Positions 1 through 8,831 are shown, counted from the first letter of the stretch. The stretch: 53,008 nt of DNA from Deltaproteobacteria bacterium (GCA_019310785.1 JAFDDR010000033.1:1-53008), one strand, 5' to 3'. Translations and numbers: made by a program. Notes: generated by a model not told the origin, from the letters alone.

Positions 1-88
1 CTAAATTTCAAAAACCGGCTTTGATCCGAATGGAGGAGTTTTGCCTAAAAAAAGTCAACTTTTTCTCTTGACTTTTTCCTGGTGCTCT

Positions 89-111
89 ACTCAGGTTGTC
101 AGGTTCACGGT
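89..111 (+). repeat. Dispersed 23-base repeat, copy 1
   Basis: This 23-base unit contains the core CAGGTTGTCAGGTTC. An exact copy lies at 21368-21390 in the same orientation and a third at 24871-24893 in inverted orientation. All three copies are intergenic or at the ambiguous 5' end of a gene. Looser GGTTCA-rich relatives occur at 262-300 and 14055-14165. Confidence 0.8.
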
Positions 112-451
112 TCAAGGTTAATCGCTTTGCTGTTTTCTTCATATCTCCTCTGCAACAAAGAATTCTCTCCGGATTCGTGTGCAATAGCACCTGGTGTTCC
201 ACAAGAACTGGATCAATTAGGCATTTGGCTTAGAATCGAACCCGTCTTTCATTAATCTAACTTTGAACCCTGAACCTCTTAACGTTGAACCTGAGCAGTT
301 ACGTTTGTATTATATTAAAAATTAGCACTAATTTGTTTATTATATATACAAAGTAGGTATAATGTCAATAGTTATTTATAAATATGCTAAGAATATCCCG
401 AGGATTTTGTTTTGTACACTGAGGATGCTGTCAGAGGCTCTCATGGTCAGG

Positions 452-493
452 ACTTCCTATCTGCCCTGCGGATTAGCAGGGCAGATAGGAAGT
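452..493. repeat. Perfect 18-bp stem hairpin downstream of the PilZ gene
   Basis: Bases 452-469 and 476-493 are exact reverse complements separated by a 6-base loop (GGATTA). The stem is GC-rich at its loop end. Neither side has a clear run of T, so it is not a textbook intrinsic terminator. It could still stabilise or terminate the transcript of the minus-strand gene ending at 625, or be a REP-like element. Confidence 0.75.
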
Positions 494-624
494 TCCGTGT
501 ATAAGCAGTTGAGTTAGGGACAATAAGTAGATGTCTCGGGGGATGTGTTTGAAGAAAATGAGATTGGGTTGTATTGTGAGATAGGCTCACCATGTCTGGG
601 CTGAGATACGGCCGGGCCGAAGCG

Positions 625-2781
625 TTACTTATAACCTATCCTGAATCTTTTTTGCATATATTCCATATATTCATTTCCATACCGCACATTCAGGACCCAT
701 GCCTGATATTGCTTCTCATATGGCACATTTTCAACCTTCACATAATCAAAAGGATAAAACAGGACCGGCACCTTTCCCATATGATAAACACCGGTCAACC
801 GGGAAATGGCAATTGATAAGACGTTCCAGGGCAGGACCTCCGGATCGGTCACCAGGATCTTGATACTGTTTAAGAGTTCAGACAGGTTGAACCCCAAGTC
901 TGATTGGTTCACGATAAGAACCGCCTTCAATTTCCCTCCACTGGTGAGCGAATATGCCTTCTGTTTCCGTAAAAACCCGAGCCGATCATAGACCTTTTCC
1001 AGGGGCTCATCGCCGGAATCATCATTACCCAAGGCCATTGCATCCAGGAGCAGACCCCCGGAGGAATGATTATAGAATCGGTTCAACTCCCACAGATCGA
1101 GTGCCGAACACTCCCTTAGGTTCCATTCATCGGGGAGCCTGGCGCCTAAAGACAGGCTTGTATAGGGCAGATAGGCAAAAGTATCCACAGAGCAGCCTTT
1201 TGGGTTATCCAAGGTCCTCGCAAAACCGCCAAACACTCGATCAGGAAACTTGTTCTCCGGCCGGAAATAGCTCATTACATAGTCTATTTTCGCTGACGGC
1301 AGGCGATGCATATCATTAAGGTAATGCATAATTTGCTTCAATACGATAAACCCGGCCCTTTTATGTTCCATGATCAGGGCGGCATGGTGATGAATCATCC
1401 AGGCTTTGTCATATGCTCGCACCATGGAGATATGTCCATAGATCCGCCCGTTTCTCTGGTAAGTAAAATGCCTGGCAACCTCCGGGTTTTCCTGGTAAAG
1501 TTTTTTATAAGTTTTCTTGAAAGCCTCCCGATGAGACTGGATGAGGCCATACTTTTTGGGGTAGATAAAGCCTGAATCAAAAAAGAATTCCCATAGTGCA
1601 TCCATATCGATTTCAGAGGAAACATTTGCATAAGAGTCTAAGGCACTGGTCAGGATGTGGGTCAAATGACTGTAATTGTTAATATCCATGTCCAAAATAG
1701 CGAGGCCGCACCTGACTCCGTTTTCATCATCCTTCATGCGGTAAATCACTTGGGCATCACAATTCATTCTCAAGGAACCGGCAAAGGCAATGACCATGTC
1801 CGGTATGATCATCCCGGGTAGTAAAATCCCATCGTCCGCCTTTTCATATACGGAAAATCCTGATGTGGAAATATCTGAAACCCCCAATTGGACTCTTTTT
1901 TTCGTTAAAGGGTGATCTAAAATGAGAGTTGGTGGCGGAACAAGGTGTTGACGAGGATTGCGTGTCTGGTTTGACTTGAACCGTTTGATGCAGTCAGCCG
2001 AGGGTGCGAGGACAATCTCTTTATCCTTAAGGTTCAACCCTTGACGAATGCACAGGCAGATACCGGAGAAAAAGGTCCTCTGTTGGTTATGAAGATGGAT
2101 ACTGACCGGTTCATCCGGATTAAACCAGTGAAAGGAAGAAGATAAATCCGGCCTCACGTCAATACGGAAGCCATCCGGGCTGAAATCCACCAATTCTCCC
2201 CTGGCTAAGAGGCCGTTCTGTATCAGTTCTACGCCGACATCGTGGCAGGCATACCGTTTCGCCCGCCTTTGGCCCACGATATGGCTTGTATCAGGCAAAT
2301 GAATCTTGAGATATTCGTTGTTTATCTCCTTTAGTACGGCAGGGACGATTGTCACGGATTGACCGTTGCCGATGACAATATGCTGAAATTCATATTTCTC
2401 CAGGTCGAGGCTTGAGATGTTTTCATCCGACCAGCGGCACACAAGTTCCCTGCCAAGGCAGGGATCAGGACGCGCCTTTAAAAAGATGCTATCCTGGTAT
2501 CTGGGATGACGCAAGTTAACAAGGATATGTCCATTTGTAAAATGGGTGTAATTTAAGATATTTATCAATGCTTCTTGATCCATTAGATTATTACTTGTGT
2601 CGGCATGGGTTAGGTCCTGATGCTGAAAAAGCGGGGGTGGAAGTACATTCGTCTCTCCGGGAGCAGTTTCGATGGGCTCTCCCTTTTTTATAAGGAGTTC
2701 CGCCTTTTCTTGTTCAGTGACCCCTTCTTCAGTACTGAAAATCAGGTGCCTTTCCTGAATGCTTTCCGCTGGTCTATTCAT
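625..2781 (-). CDS. Tandem PilZ-domain protein with acyltransferase-like C-terminal region
   Basis: The 718-residue protein has no obvious signal peptide and is probably cytoplasmic. Two PilZ-like segments are visible. The first has RRAKR at residues 172-176 followed by DFSPDG at 199-204, matching the RxxxR and DxSxxG pattern that binds cyclic di-GMP. The second has DISTSG at 303-308 but a poorer arginine motif near 274-277, so it may be degenerate. The last 300 residues or so look like a GNAT/acyl-CoA N-acyltransferase fold, by general resemblance to PilZ-GNAT proteins of anaerobic proteobacteria; no catalytic motif can be assigned. The likely role is a c-di-GMP-responsive enzyme or regulator whose target is unknown. 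It stands alone, about 500 bases downstream of the MerR-like gene on the same strand. Confidence 0.72.
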   Translation of the reverse strand: MNRPAESIQERHLIFSTEEGVTEQEKAELLIKKGEPIETAPGETNVLPPPLFQHQDLTHADTSNNLMDQEALINILNYTHFTNGHILVNLRHPRYQDSIFLKARPDPCLGRELVCRWSDENISSLDLEKYEFQHIVIGNGQSVTIVPAVLKEINNEYLKIHLPDTSHIVGQRRAKRYACHDVGVELIQNGLLARGELVDFSPDGFRIDVRPDLSSSFHWFNPDEPVSIHLHNQQRTFFSGICLCIRQGLNLKDKEIVLAPSADCIKRFKSNQTRNPRQHLVPPPTLILDHPLTKKRVQLGVSDISTSGFSVYEKADDGILLPGMIIPDMVIAFAGSLRMNCDAQVIYRMKDDENGVRCGLAILDMDINNYSHLTHILTSALDSYANVSSEIDMDALWEFFFDSGFIYPKKYGLIQSHREAFKKTYKKLYQENPEVARHFTYQRNGRIYGHISMVRAYDKAWMIHHHAALIMEHKRAGFIVLKQIMHYLNDMHRLPSAKIDYVMSYFRPENKFPDRVFGGFARTLDNPKGCSVDTFAYLPYTSLSLGARLPDEWNLRECSALDLWELNRFYNHSSGGLLLDAMALGNDDSGDEPLEKVYDRLGFLRKQKAYSLTSGGKLKAVLIVNQSDLGFNLSELLNSIKILVTDPEVLPWNVLSIAISRLTGVYHMGKVPVLFYPFDYVKVENVPYEKQYQAWVLNVRYGNEYMEYMQKRFRIGYK

Positions 2782-2873
2782 CTTCTTTTAATCCTCCGTT
2801 CCCATTTGCATAATCCCTGGTTAGACCATTCAAGACCTTCTCCTGAAGGCTGACCTGTACCAATTTTGGTAAC

Positions 2874-2906
2874 CTCGTAAAAGGGCGCTTCGCGCCTATT
2901 TACGAG
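2874..2906. repeat. Short hairpin with CTCGTAAA/TTTACGAG ends
   Basis: CTCGTAAA at 2874-2881 pairs with TTTACGAG at 2899-2906, and GGCGC/GCGCC forms an inner stem. The outer ends, followed by CCATCAA, resemble the termini of the 143-base inverted-repeat element at 24708-24850. It may be a deleted derivative of that element. Confidence 0.6.
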
Positions 2907-3144
2907 TCCATCAATTTTCTCTGAGGCTTGCCTATCCACTTTTGTATCCAATATCCATGCCAAGCGCCTGATCAACTTAATTTTGCTTCAAAACAATCTC
3001 AGCCAATAGAAGGAAATCCATCTTTATTTCTCAAAACCGTTTAAATTACAGGAATTTTCAGTTAAATGATGTTCATGACAAAAATGCATTGATTGATATT
3101 CAGTACATGTTAGAAAGCCTCATCTACAAAGAGAATTTTCATAA

Positions 3145-3186
3145 ATGCACAAAAAAATGTGCATCCATGCACATTTTTTTGTGCAT
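3145..3186. repeat. Perfect 42-base palindrome made of two nested palindromes
   Basis: Two identical 20-base arms (3145-3164 and 3167-3186, inverted) are separated by CC. Each arm is itself an interrupted palindrome, ATGCAC and GTGCAT flanking an A-rich or T-rich centre. The arrangement could be a double operator or a cruciform-forming element. It lies upstream of the PilZ gene and downstream of the MerR-like gene. Confidence 0.85.
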
Positions 3187-3277
3187 CCTCAGAAAATCTA
3201 AAAGTCAGGCATAACCGAATCCTTGATAAATCCTCTCTGAATAGATGTATGTCGATTTTGCGTTAAATAGCAGTGAC

Positions 3278-4117
3278 CTACGCCACATGATGCTTCAAAA
3301 ACCTGGAATGCCTGTACAGAAAAAAAATACCTTCTTTAAAAAACGTACTGTAAACTTGATAATTTTCGCTTGTTCCATCCTCCATTAGCAGGGCGATAGT
3401 TCTGTCTGTGATCGTATGTGCCGGAAAAGGTTCAACCCTGTCATATATCTCTAACAAAATTGCTGCTTCGTTTTCCGAAATTCGCCGGTACATATTTGCC
3501 ATCCAGCTTCTTGTGTATTTGATTTTTGCAAATGACATGTGAAATGCAATGAGATCACGCCAGTTTTTTACGCGATTGTGAAATTGCCAGTGGAAAAACA
3601 GCTTAAAGATATTTCTCGACTCTCTGTCTTTTATCAGGCTGACTGTCTGCCAGAAAATGCTGTCTTCGGCCTGATGATTGATCCACTCGACCTGAAAATC
3701 GTAATTCATCAAATATGCAGGATGTGTAATATCGTCTAAGGTCAGTTTCAACGGTTCTTCAATCACCGGATCGAGGCCGTCTGTTAATATAAAATCACTT
3801 TCCCGTTCTCCCCCTTTCGACTCGATAGCGGCATTCTGCTCGGCATTTATAGGAATACCCTTGAGCTGGATTGCGATATTTTCCATGGAATTTCCCTCAT
3901 GTTTCAATCGCTTGACCCATTCTATCCTCTCTAAGACAGCACAAGGAAAATAACCGATTTTTTTTGTTCCCTTCATATCACCTCTCGGTTTTTTCACCAG
4001 AGGTCTCGGTATTATCTCCATTTTGATGTAATTATTTAGTGTTGCACGAGAAATACCTGTTTTTACTAATATTTCTTTACTCGTAACCCAAGGCGTATTG
4101 TGTGTATAATCGGGCAT
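3278..4117 (-). CDS. MerR-like helix-turn-helix regulator with C-terminal sensory-like domain
   Basis: The 279-residue protein starts with a winged helix-turn-helix of MerR type: a segment near residues 12-35 (KEILVKTGISRATLNNYIK) reads as the recognition helix, followed by a tyrosine- and arginine-rich wing and a short helix to about residue 85. After a variable linker, a region from about residue 120 (PAYLMNYDFQVEWIN and following) resembles a PAS or MmyB-like ligand pocket seen in some regulators; this is a resemblance only. No dimerisation coiled coil typical of classical MerR is obvious. A strong promoter and a palindrome sit directly upstream, suggesting self-regulation. The signal sensed is unknown. 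Confidence 0.65.
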   Translation of the reverse strand: MPDYTHNTPWVTSKEILVKTGISRATLNNYIKMEIIPRPLVKKPRGDMKGTKKIGYFPCAVLERIEWVKRLKHEGNSMENIAIQLKGIPINAEQNAAIESKGGERESDFILTDGLDPVIEEPLKLTLDDITHPAYLMNYDFQVEWINHQAEDSIFWQTVSLIKDRESRNIFKLFFHWQFHNRVKNWRDLIAFHMSFAKIKYTRSWMANMYRRISENEAAILLEIYDRVEPFPAHTITDRTIALLMEDGTSENYQVYSTFFKEGIFFLYRHSRFLKHHVA

Positions 4118-4169
4118 ATATGAATGAAAGCTTAAAATGTATAATTAAATTGTCTAAATACGGTTAATT

Positions 4170-4198
4170 TTTATACAGTATTATTTTTTAGTTGTCAA
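4170..4198 (-). promoter_or_regulatory. Sigma-70-type promoter of the MerR-like gene
   Basis: On the minus strand TTGACA (4198-4193) is followed after exactly 17 bases by TATAAA (4175-4170), close to the consensus. Transcription would start near 4163, leaving a leader of about 45 bases before the start codon at 4117. Confidence 0.72.
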
Positions 4199-4213
4199 TT
4201 AAATAAGTTATAT

Positions 4214-4234
4214 TGTCTAATATTTGATTAGACA
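4214..4234. promoter_or_regulatory. Palindromic operator candidate TGTCTAAT-N5-ATTAGACA
   Basis: An 8+8 base perfect inverted repeat with a 5-base spacer sits just upstream of the -35 box. A further half-site TGTCTAA occurs at 4151-4157, 63 bases away (about six helical turns), just past the expected start site. The two sites bracket the promoter, as expected for autoregulation with DNA looping or steric block. That the regulator binds here is an inference. Confidence 0.6.
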
Positions 4235-4361
4235 GTTAATCGGCTCTATTCGTCGAAGCAGTGTTGAAACCTTGCGCTTACATACATTGCGCGGAGGTTC
4301 TTCTTCCCTGTTCATGGAGTTGCTGAAAAGGATAAAACAGTGAGCGAACAGCCGGAACGGA

Positions 4362-5318
4362 TTATATGAAAACATTCAGGATATACTTTATGGAGAGAAA
4401 CATAATGATGAGACCAAGTATGAGTTTTATTGCCTTAGCCGGGAAGAATTTTTGCAGTCTTGCGCCGCAATACATGCCAAGAAAGCCCCCTACCCCGAAA
4501 AGGGCACCTAACCGCCAGTCAGGGGCTATGGCAAGACCCGTGTAAGCATAACCGGGCGCAATTATCGTATAGAAAATTACGCCGGCAATTGATGTTATGA
4601 AAGTGCCCAACAAGGCTGCTCCGGCAATGGTATAGACCGGGAGCCCGAATATCGCCATCAGAAAAGGCGCAACAATCGCGCCTCCCCCGATTCCATAGGT
4701 CCCGCCCACGATACCGACCGCAAAAGTAAGGGCAAAAAGGCCGACGGTATTGAATGAAAAAGTTTCACCGTAAAATTCATAGGTATAACCGGTCAATGAA
4801 AACCTGACTGTCCTGATGCCCACGTATCTTTCGAATCCTGAATGCCGTTCCTTGAGAATCCGGGCTGATCTCTGCTTGAACCTTTCCTCAAGTGCTCGTG
4901 TTTTTTTCTTGTGAGCACCTGCCCCCGGTGTCAAATCATAGAGCAGTCTCAGCCCGATATACAAAAGAACGCATCCTACAAAGAATTTGAAGTTTTTGGG
5001 GTCCGGAAGATACCTGATCCTGAAAATTGCCCCGATAAACACGCCGGGCAGGGTGCCGGCAATAATGACCCAGGCGAGGGGCCAGGCCATTCTCCCCTCT
5101 TTTATGTACCTGTAGACCCCGCTCGGTATTGCAACAATGTTGTAGACGAGATTTGTGGGACTGACCGACGGGCTGATGAACCCTAACACGCTGACCTGAA
5201 AAGGGAGCAACAGAAATGCGCCGGATACTCCGCCCATGGATGTAAAAAGGGATACCACAAATGCAACGACCAAAGGTATTCCGGGAAAAACATCAACACC
5301 GGATACTGGAAAATGCAT
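4362..5318 (-). CDS. TauE/SafE-family membrane transporter
   Basis: A 318-residue integral membrane protein of the sulfite exporter TauE/SafE family (DUF81). It has glycine-rich transmembrane repeats: an N-terminal segment with SMGGVSGAFLLLPFQ and an equivalent segment with GGTYGIGGGAIVAPFL in the second half, the duplicated signature of the family. About eight membrane spans are predicted by eye, with a charged cytoplasmic loop in the middle (KKKTRALEERFKQR). The family moves sulfur-containing or other organic anions across the inner membrane; the substrate here cannot be read from sequence. A short AAGGT precedes the ATG. It is followed by the tex gene after about 50 bases in gene order but is otherwise unlinked in function. 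Confidence 0.82.
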   Translation of the reverse strand: MHFPVSGVDVFPGIPLVVAFVVSLFTSMGGVSGAFLLLPFQVSVLGFISPSVSPTNLVYNIVAIPSGVYRYIKEGRMAWPLAWVIIAGTLPGVFIGAIFRIRYLPDPKNFKFFVGCVLLYIGLRLLYDLTPGAGAHKKKTRALEERFKQRSARILKERHSGFERYVGIRTVRFSLTGYTYEFYGETFSFNTVGLFALTFAVGIVGGTYGIGGGAIVAPFLMAIFGLPVYTIAGAALLGTFITSIAGVIFYTIIAPGYAYTGLAIAPDWRLGALFGVGGFLGMYCGARLQKFFPAKAIKLILGLIIMFLSIKYILNVFI

Positions 5319-5367
5319 GACCTTATAACTCCTGTAATATCAAACGATCACACTGGTCCAACACCAA

Positions 5368-7506
5368 TCAACCCTTCTGTTTCATGGATAAAGAGATTCG
5401 TTTTCTTTCCAGGTCTACGCCTAAGACCTCAACCGTTACATGCTGATGTACCTTTACCACTTCGTTGGGGTCCTTGATAAACCGGTTCGCCAATTGGCTG
5501 ATATGTACCAGCCCATCCTGATGAACGCCTACGTCAACAAAAGCGCCAAAGGCCGTGACATTGGTTACAACGCCGGGCAGGCTCATGCCGGGTTGGACAT
5601 GCTCAATCTTCTCAATTCCCTGCTTGAATTTGAAAACCTCGAACCGATCACGGGGATCGCGACCGGGTTTGGCAAGTTCGGCGAGAATATCGGTAAGGGT
5701 GGGCATGCCCACCATGTCTGTCGCGTATTTATTCAGATCGATTTTTTTCCTTAGAACGTCACTTTCAAGGAGATCGGTTACCTTCAAGCCTATATCTTTG
5801 GCCATGGCCTCCACAATGACATAGGATTCGGGATGGACGGCGCTGGAATCAAGGGGGTTATCCCCACCCCTTATTCTAAGAAAACCGGCTGCCTGTTCAA
5901 AGGCCTTGGGGCCAAGACGAGGGACCTTATTAAGTTCTTTCCTGGAAGAGATTGACCCGTTCTCATCCCTGTATGTTACGATATTTTTGGCCAACTGTGT
6001 TCCGAGACCTGAGACATAGGTGAGAAGCTGCTGACTTGCGGTATTGACATCTACCCCCACTGCATTGACACAACTCGTCACCACGTCATCCATGCTTCTT
6101 TTGAGGCCCAGGGGGTTCACGTCATGCTGATATTGCCCTACACCAATGGATTTGGGATCGATTTTTACCAACTCGGCCAAGGGGTCCATGAGTCGCCTCC
6201 CAATGGATACCGCACCTCTATAGGTCACGTCCAAATCGGGGAACTCCTCCCTTGCCGCTTCAGAGGCGGAATAGATGGATGCACCGCTCTCATTGACCAT
6301 TATCACCGGTATGTCATTCGAAAAAGGAAGTTCATTAGTAAAAGCCTCGGTTTCCCTTCCACCGGTGCCGTTCCCTATTGCAATAGCCTCCACTTTATAT
6401 GTATTCACTAATTCCTTTAACGTTTTTGCAGAGGATAATTTAGAGTTTTCCGACTTAAAAAGATAGATGGTGTCCGTTTTGAGAAGTTTGCCCTGGGGAT
6501 TAAGACAGACAATCTTACAGCCCGTGCGAATCCCCGGATCTATGGCCATGACACTTTTTTGGCCGAGGGGTGGTTCCAGAAGAAGTTCCCTGAGATTATC
6601 CGTAAATATCTTGATTGCTTCCCTGTCGGCACCTTTTTTGGTCTCAAGCCTGACCTCTGTTTCCATTGAAACAGAAAGGAGCCTTTTGTAGCAGTCGTGC
6701 ACCGCTTCCTTGACCTCCTCTGAGGCTGCCCCTTCACCCTTAACAAACATGGCCTCCAAAAGCGCCAGGGCTTTGTCCTGAGGGGGATTTATTCGAAGAT
6801 CGAGGAAACCCTCCTTCTCTCCCCGGCGCATTGCAAGTACCCTGTGAGATGGTGCTTCGGGCACAGGCTCTTCCCAGTCGAAATAATCCTTGAATTTTGC
6901 ACCTTCCTCCTCTTTGCCCGGAATTACTCTGGAGCGTAAGACCCCTTTTTGTGTATAGAGGGCCCGCATAATTTTGCGAGCCCCCTGATCTTCATTTACC
7001 CATTCGGCTATTATGTCCCGGCTGCCGGCGAGCGCATCCTCTACTTTTTCAACTCCCTTTTCAGTGTCAAGATAGGCTGACGCCTCTTTTCCCGGATCAG
7101 TTTCATCCTTCTGAGCAAAAATGAGTTTTGCTAATGGTTCAAGCCCCTTTTCCTTAGCCACTATGGCCCGCGTACGACGTTTGGGCCTGTGCGGAAGATA
7201 GATATCTTCCAAGGTGGTCATGGTCTCGGCGGAAGCAATCTTTTCCTTTAGATCGTCGGTGAGCAGGTCCCGTTCATGGAGCGATTTCAATATGCTCTCT
7301 CTTCGGTTGTCCAGTGCTTCCAGTCGAGCTATTTTATCACGGATCCCGGTTATGGCTACCTCATTCAGAGAATCGGTAACCTCTTTTCTATAACGGGCTA
7401 TAAAGGGGACCGTGTCACCCTCTTTTAGTAACCGGGCTGTGGCCTTTACTTGTCGAAGACCGAGATTCAGTTCTTCGGCTATCTTACTTGCATGTTTTTC
7501 ATTCAT
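5368..7506 (-). CDS. tex: Tex-family RNA-binding transcription accessory protein
   Basis: The protein matches Tex along its whole length: an N-terminal helical region with DTVPFIARYRKE, a YqgF/RNase H-like domain containing SVMAIDPGIRTGCK, a helix-hairpin-helix segment (TYVSGLGTQLAKNIVTYRDE), and a C-terminal S1 RNA-binding domain (VVTNVTAFGAFVDVGVHQDG). Tex binds nucleic acids and influences transcription and tolerance of stalled complexes. I chose the ATG at 7506 because homologues begin about there. A GTG at 7548, which would overlap the upstream cyclophilin gene by 11 bases and has an AAGG-type site before it, is a plausible alternative. It is probably co-transcribed with the cyclophilin gene. 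Confidence 0.9.
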   Translation of the reverse strand: MNEKHASKIAEELNLGLRQVKATARLLKEGDTVPFIARYRKEVTDSLNEVAITGIRDKIARLEALDNRRESILKSLHERDLLTDDLKEKIASAETMTTLEDIYLPHRPKRRTRAIVAKEKGLEPLAKLIFAQKDETDPGKEASAYLDTEKGVEKVEDALAGSRDIIAEWVNEDQGARKIMRALYTQKGVLRSRVIPGKEEEGAKFKDYFDWEEPVPEAPSHRVLAMRRGEKEGFLDLRINPPQDKALALLEAMFVKGEGAASEEVKEAVHDCYKRLLSVSMETEVRLETKKGADREAIKIFTDNLRELLLEPPLGQKSVMAIDPGIRTGCKIVCLNPQGKLLKTDTIYLFKSENSKLSSAKTLKELVNTYKVEAIAIGNGTGGRETEAFTNELPFSNDIPVIMVNESGASIYSASEAAREEFPDLDVTYRGAVSIGRRLMDPLAELVKIDPKSIGVGQYQHDVNPLGLKRSMDDVVTSCVNAVGVDVNTASQQLLTYVSGLGTQLAKNIVTYRDENGSISSRKELNKVPRLGPKAFEQAAGFLRIRGGDNPLDSSAVHPESYVIVEAMAKDIGLKVTDLLESDVLRKKIDLNKYATDMVGMPTLTDILAELAKPGRDPRDRFEVFKFKQGIEKIEHVQPGMSLPGVVTNVTAFGAFVDVGVHQDGLVHISQLANRFIKDPNEVVKVHQHVTVEVLGVDLERKRISLSMKQKG

Positions 7507-7537
7507 ATTTGATAACCCGGTAAAAGCCGCCCCGCGC

Positions 7538-8023
7538 TCATCCCTCACTCACGATTACCTTCACCATGCTATCCCCTTGCTGAATGGCGTCCACAATCTC
7601 CTTTCCATCGACTACCTTGCCGAACACCGTGTGCATGCCATCCAGGTGCGGCTGAGGTGAATGCGTAATAAAAAACTGACTCCCGTTGGTGTTAGGCCCC
7701 GCGTTCGCCATGGAGATTACTTTAGCCTCGTGCCTGAGCGGATTCCCCTCAAACTCATCCCCAAATTTATAACCGGGGCCCCCTCTTCCCGTACCCGTGG
7801 GATCACCACCCTGAACCATAAAATCGCTTATCACGCGATGAAAAATCATCCCATCATAGAAGCCCTCTTTTGCCAGAAAGACAAAATTGTTGACCGTTTT
7901 AGGCGCATATTCCGCATAGAGTTCCAGCTCAATATCGCCCCTGCTTGTTTCAATTTTTGTCCGATACGTCTTTTGTGAATCAATCTGCATTTCCGGTGGG
8001 CTATCCCACTGCTTCTCAGTCAT
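7538..8023 (-). CDS. Peptidyl-prolyl cis-trans isomerase, cyclophilin type
   Basis: A 161-residue cyclophilin without a signal peptide, so probably cytoplasmic. It catalyses proline isomerisation during protein folding. Family signatures are clear: [27 protein letters not shown] in pieces ([16 protein letters not shown]), the [16 protein letters not shown] segment, and [12 protein letters not shown]. An AAGGAGG ribosome site nine bases before the ATG supports the start. It directly precedes tex and may form a two-gene transcript with it. Confidence 0.93.
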   Translation of the reverse strand: MTEKQWDSPPEMQIDSQKTYRTKIETSRGDIELELYAEYAPKTVNNFVFLAKEGFYDGMIFHRVISDFMVQGGDPTGTGRGGPGYKFGDEFEGNPLRHEAKVISMANAGPNTNGSQFFITHSPQPHLDGMHTVFGKVVDGKEIVDAIQQGDSMVKVIVSEG

Positions 8024-8133
8024 TGGTTGTTCCTCCTTTTTATTTTATCGTTTGTCACTCTTGTCCAAAATGGGTTTTGGTTTAGAACCGCGATTTGCGT
8101 CAAAAATCTTATCAAAATATTCGACGAATAAAA

Positions 8134-8196
8134 TCCCCCCCTTGCCCCTTTAAAAAAAATTGGGGGGTCCAGAAAGTTCCCCTTTACAAAAGGGGG
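8134..8196. repeat. C/G-tract inverted-repeat element
   Basis: CCCCCC and CCCC tracts pair with GGGGGG and GGGG tracts around short A/T loops in two adjacent hairpins. The same type of sequence recurs at 17578-17690. It lies in a 292-base gap without genes upstream of the cyclophilin gene. Confidence 0.6.
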
Positions 8197-8315
8197 GAGG
8201 TGATTATGCCTTTAATTTGTGACATTAATTTATGTAATTGAAAAAAGTTAAACACCACTCTCAAGCTTGGACTTTAACCATTTTGAGGGACACCCTTGGG
8301 TAGTGGGATCGTGTG

Positions 8316-8522
8316 TTATTTTACGACTCCAGAGATGTCGGAAATAAACTCGGCAGCAAAATCGCTTCGCCACAGATACAGGCCAATTCCCAGGACAATC
8401 AACGCGATGATATAGAAGGTTTTGTTGCTTCCGATATCACCGGTGAAGAGTTTTGTTAGGCAACCGATCATCAACAGCACAACAACAACGGTCACGATAT
8501 TGACCATATTCAAATATTCCAT
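8316..8522 (-). CDS. Small two-span membrane protein, function unknown
   Basis: A 68-residue protein with two hydrophobic helices, about residues 7-27 (VNIVTVVVVLLMIGCLTKLF) and 36-50 (FYIIALIVLGIGLYLW), and short hydrophilic ends. The start is well supported by a GAGGAGG site 8 bases before the ATG, which argues for a real gene. I do not recognise the family. It stands alone between a repeat-rich gap and the tRNA-Leu terminator, so context gives no clue. Confidence 0.6.
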   Translation of the reverse strand: MEYLNMVNIVTVVVVLLMIGCLTKLFTGDIGSNKTFYIIALIVLGIGLYLWRSDFAAEFISDISGVVK

Positions 8523-8601
8523 CAGTCAACCTCCTCGAAATCAAAACTTCCGACCCCTTTCAGGGTCGCCTCCGCAAATGCAGAAAAGATGGTGCCTGTA
8601 C

Positions 8602-8631
8602 AAAAAAAAGGTTAGCCAATAATGCCTAACC
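8602..8631 (-). terminator. Rho-independent terminator of tRNA-Leu
   Basis: On the minus strand GGTTAG and CTAACC form a stem over a short loop and are followed by eight T residues (8609-8602). It lies 13 bases past the encoded CCA end of tRNA-Leu, in the right orientation. Confidence 0.8.
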
Positions 8632-8643
8632 CCTTGGTTCTTC

Positions 8644-8732
8644 TGGTGCCTGGGACGAGAATCGAACTCGTACAGAGACTAAGCTCCGAGGGATTTTAAG
8701 TCCCTTGCGTCTACCAATTCCGCCACCCAGGC
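8644..8732 (-). tRNA. tRNA-Leu (anticodon UAA)
   Basis: The minus strand folds into a class II tRNA of 89 bases: acceptor arm GCCTGGG/CCCAGGC, discriminator A, an encoded CCA, the T-arm sequence GTTCGATTC, an AGGGA/TCCCT anticodon stem around CTTAAAA with anticodon TAA, and a long variable arm typical of leucine tRNAs. It sits 100 bases downstream of lipA. No integrated element is seen at its 3' end. Confidence 0.95.
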
Positions 8733-8831
8733 GTAATAAGATATTTTTATATTTTGGAGTCAGGGATGTCAAGCGCTTTGCAGATCGAAAACATAGGATC
8801 ACAGAGGGATCACTTTTGTGCAGCTATGGAT

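Larger units (their letters stand above)
1..624. other. Left-edge non-coding stretch
   Basis: No convincing gene is seen in the first 624 bases. The region is AT-rich and holds two copies of a GGTTCA-rich repeat family (an exact 23-base copy at 89-111 and a degenerate inverted stretch around 262-300) and a perfect 18-bp hairpin at 452-493. Reading frames here translate the repeat and show no protein family. The minus-strand PilZ gene ends at 625, so the hairpin lies about 130 bases beyond its stop. Confidence 0.6.
2782..3277. other. Intergenic region with two hairpin elements
   Basis: No gene is supported between the PilZ gene and the MerR-like gene. The region holds a short hairpin at 2874-2906 and a perfect 42-base palindrome at 3145-3186. 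The rest is AT-rich. The promoter of the PilZ gene presumably lies here, but I see no convincing -35/-10 pair. Confidence 0.5.

Noticed and set aside
8-202. Small open frame at the left edge
   Set aside because: It consists largely of the dispersed repeat and its neighbours and shows no protein family.
8644-8732. tRNA-Leu as attachment site of an integrated element
   Set aside because: No second copy of the tRNA end and no integrase is seen within the window.
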